Made by a program: the position numbers and the translations under genes
In this document: piece after piece, positions 30,612 through 31,674 of the stretch
Position numbering within the stretch: the first letter of the stretch is position 1
How the letters are laid out: every line of letters begins with the position of its first letter
Assembly (NCBI GenBank): GCA_958441075.1
Contig: CAUCBQ010000007.1
Coordinates: forward strand, 1-31,674
Direction: 5' to 3'
DNA from: an uncultured Clostridiaceae bacterium
GTDB lineage: Bacteria > Bacillota > Clostridia > Lachnospirales > Lachnospiraceae
DNA: 31,674 nt
Notes under the pieces: generated by a model
Databases searched by the model: none
What the model was told of the DNA's origin: nothing
The model's input: the letters and a program-made list of their open reading frames with translations, nothing else

Positions 30612-31313
30612 TTAGTTGTTTAAGGACATGGCGTTATAAAGATGTTGGTACATAAGTTTTTTTGCCAAATCAACATCATGTACGGCAATTGCTTTGCAGA
30701 TCTTATCATGGGTAGATTGTCGAGGTTGAGATATAAGCCGTTTTTTAAATGTTTCCGGGTTGTAACTGACGGAAATAGACTGAATAATGATGGGCATCAT
30801 ACGTTCTAAAACGGGATTGTGGCAGGTGCGGCATAACATTATGTGAAATGCTTTATCTTTCTCATGAAGCTGTTTAATTACAGGTTCTTCAGTTTCTTGG
30901 CCATGCAGATTTTTATCTAAATCATCTATATCATCGGAAAGTTTTTGAAGTATTTTTATTTCCTGATCAGTGGCTCTTTCAGCGGAGAGACCGCAGATTT
31001 CAGGTTCGAAAATTAATCGTGCTTCATGAAGATAAGGATTAAGATTTTCAATGCCTAAAAAATTAAGGCCTAGCGGGTCATCAGTCATTCCCGGAAGCTG
31101 ACATACAAAGGTACCTTTTCCGCGGCGTATTTCAAGAGTACCTTTAGAAACAAGGGCTTTTATAGCTTCACGGATAGTAGAACGGCTAGTGCAGTAGGTT
31201 TCCATCAGTTCCTGTTCATTGGGAATCCGATCACCCGGCTTTAAGGAGCCCTCAATAATAATATTTTCTATTTCTGATGCAATGGATATGGATAGTGTTT
31301 TAGCCTTTGTCAT
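30612..31313 (-). CDS. FadR-subfamily GntR transcriptional regulator
   Basis: A 233-residue regulator with an N-terminal winged helix (about 8-72: PGDRIPNEQELMETYCTSRSTIREAIKALVSKGTLEIRRGKGTFV) and a C-terminal all-helical FCD domain (about 90-228). The FCD metal/ligand residues Asp153, His157, His202 and His224 are all present (EKDKAFH, STHDKI, YQHLYN), so it probably senses a small organic acid through a bound metal. The ATG follows AAGGGAG. It is transcribed away from the membrane protein gene at 31564, the usual arrangement of a regulator controlling a divergent uptake operon. It has A/T-richer codon use than the ula genes. Effector unknown. Confidence 0.9.
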   Translation of the reverse strand: MTKAKTLSISIASEIENIIIEGSLKPGDRIPNEQELMETYCTSRSTIREAIKALVSKGTLEIRRGKGTFVCQLPGMTDDPLGLNFLGIENLNPYLHEARLIFEPEICGLSAERATDQEIKILQKLSDDIDDLDKNLHGQETEEPVIKQLHEKDKAFHIMLCRTCHNPVLERMMPIIIQSISVSYNPETFKKRLISQPRQSTHDKICKAIAVHDVDLAKKLMYQHLYNAMSLNN

Positions 31314-31368
31314 ATAAACTCCCTTAATAATGCAATGTTTTATACATTACGCAAAATTTCTTATTGCT

Positions 31369-31397
31369 AGTATAGTATACCGAATAGCAAATGTCAA
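31369..31397 (-). promoter_or_regulatory. Promoter of the GntR regulator gene
   Basis: On the minus strand a perfect TTGACA (31392-31397) and TATACT (31369-31374) are spaced by 17 bases. Arms TTGCTA (31364-31369) and TAGCAA (31385-31390) flank the region and could be part of an operator. Confidence 0.7.
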
Positions 31398-31486
31398 ATA
31401 TCAGAGGGGAAGATAAAATTTTTTTGTAGAAAAAATAGGCATAAAATTGTGAAAAATAACAAAAAACAAAAAAATAAAAATATATA

Positions 31487-31541
31487 TTGACTAAAATATA
31501 TAATTATTTTATATTATATATATGGCCAGACGTCAGACGTC
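31487..31541 (+). promoter_or_regulatory. Promoter and palindromic operator before the partial membrane protein gene
   Basis: TTGACT (31487-31492), 17 bases and TATATT (31510-31515) form a good promoter. The 13-bp palindrome GACGTCAGACGTC (31529-31541) would lie just after the transcription start, where a repressor blocks elongation or initiation. The divergent GntR protein is the obvious candidate to bind it. Confidence 0.6.
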
Positions 31542-31563
31542 AGTTGTAATAAAGGAGGGTAAC

Positions 31564-31674
31564 ATGAACGATATAATGTTTGTTCTTTTAACGGTGCTTT
31601 TTATTGTTATTGCAGCAATTATGATTTTGAAGAAGATGGACTCGAAATTGGTTTTCTTCTTTGTCGGAACAGTC
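31564..31674 (+). CDS. N-terminus of a membrane protein, probably a transporter (partial)
   Basis: The gene begins at the ATG at 31564 after AAAGGAGGGTAAC and is open to the window end (37 codons). The product starts MNDIMFVLLTVLFIVIAAIMILKK, one hydrophobic helix followed by a short basic turn and the beginning of a second helix (LVFFFVGTV). This pattern resembles the first helix pair of DcuC/ArsB-like or CitM-like organic-anion transporters, and a FadR-type regulator is divergent, which fits uptake of an organic acid. Too little sequence is present to name the family. Confidence 0.7.
   Translation, partial: MNDIMFVLLTVLFIVIAAIMILKKMDSKLVFFFVGTV

Overview
The window looks like the chromosome of an anaerobic Firmicute, most likely a gut Lachnospiraceae (Clostridia). 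This rests on the gene repertoire: a DUF3881 protein, an M16C peptidase of about 990 residues, a short TSCPD protein, the PadR/DUF1700/PspC operon, strong GGAGG ribosome sites and moderate GC. It is inferred from family recognition, not from a database search.

Region 1 (1-3700) is accessory in character. It opens with the 3' part of a tRNA-Arg(CCU), anticodon loop to discriminator base, with unrelated DNA where the 5' half should be. It is followed by the tRNA's own terminator, which is what the right edge of an element inserted in a tRNA gene looks like. Then come broken gene pieces: the start of a membrane protein, IS1182-like transposase fragments and the tail of an acetyltransferase-like gene with a TGA where the reading frame should continue. 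Last is an intact, relatively A/T-rich recD2-type helicase gene fused in frame to a DUF4186 domain.

Region 2 (3759-14489) is mostly housekeeping. bcp and yaaA (peroxide defence) overlap. A tight four-gene run follows: speD, a DUF4178 membrane protein, a DUF350 membrane protein and a spermidine synthase carried on a multi-pass membrane domain. This looks like a membrane-bound aminopropyl-transfer system. A DUF3881 gene lies on the opposite strand. Class I ribonucleotide reductase (beta then alpha) follows, and a minus-strand operon padR, DUF1700, small lipoprotein, pspC, coupled by overlaps and preceded by a near-perfect promoter that overlaps a palindrome.

Region 3 (14875-20138) holds a large M16C metallopeptidase and a TSCPD protein on the minus strand, then mtnN (which removes the methylthioadenosine made by aminopropyl transfer) and an unrecognised three-helix membrane protein on the plus strand. 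A hairpin-rich stretch lies between mtnN and the membrane protein gene.

Region 4 (20591-30434) is an ascorbate-type (ula) catabolic locus: ulaG, ulaC, ulaA, ulaB, terminator, a DeoR regulator, ulaE, an unknown cytosolic propeller-like protein, ulaF, a HAD phosphatase and transketolase. The PTS imports and phosphorylates the sugar acid, UlaG opens the lactone, UlaE and UlaF interconvert pentulose phosphates and transketolase consumes D-xylulose-5-phosphate. The decarboxylase UlaD is absent, so the pathway has a hole here. ATCAT/ATGAT dyads upstream of ulaG and over the transketolase start are candidate operators.

Region 5 (30612-31674) has a FadR-type GntR regulator divergent from the beginning of a membrane protein, probably a transporter, which runs off the window. 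Its promoter is followed by a 13-bp palindrome that may be the regulator's operator.
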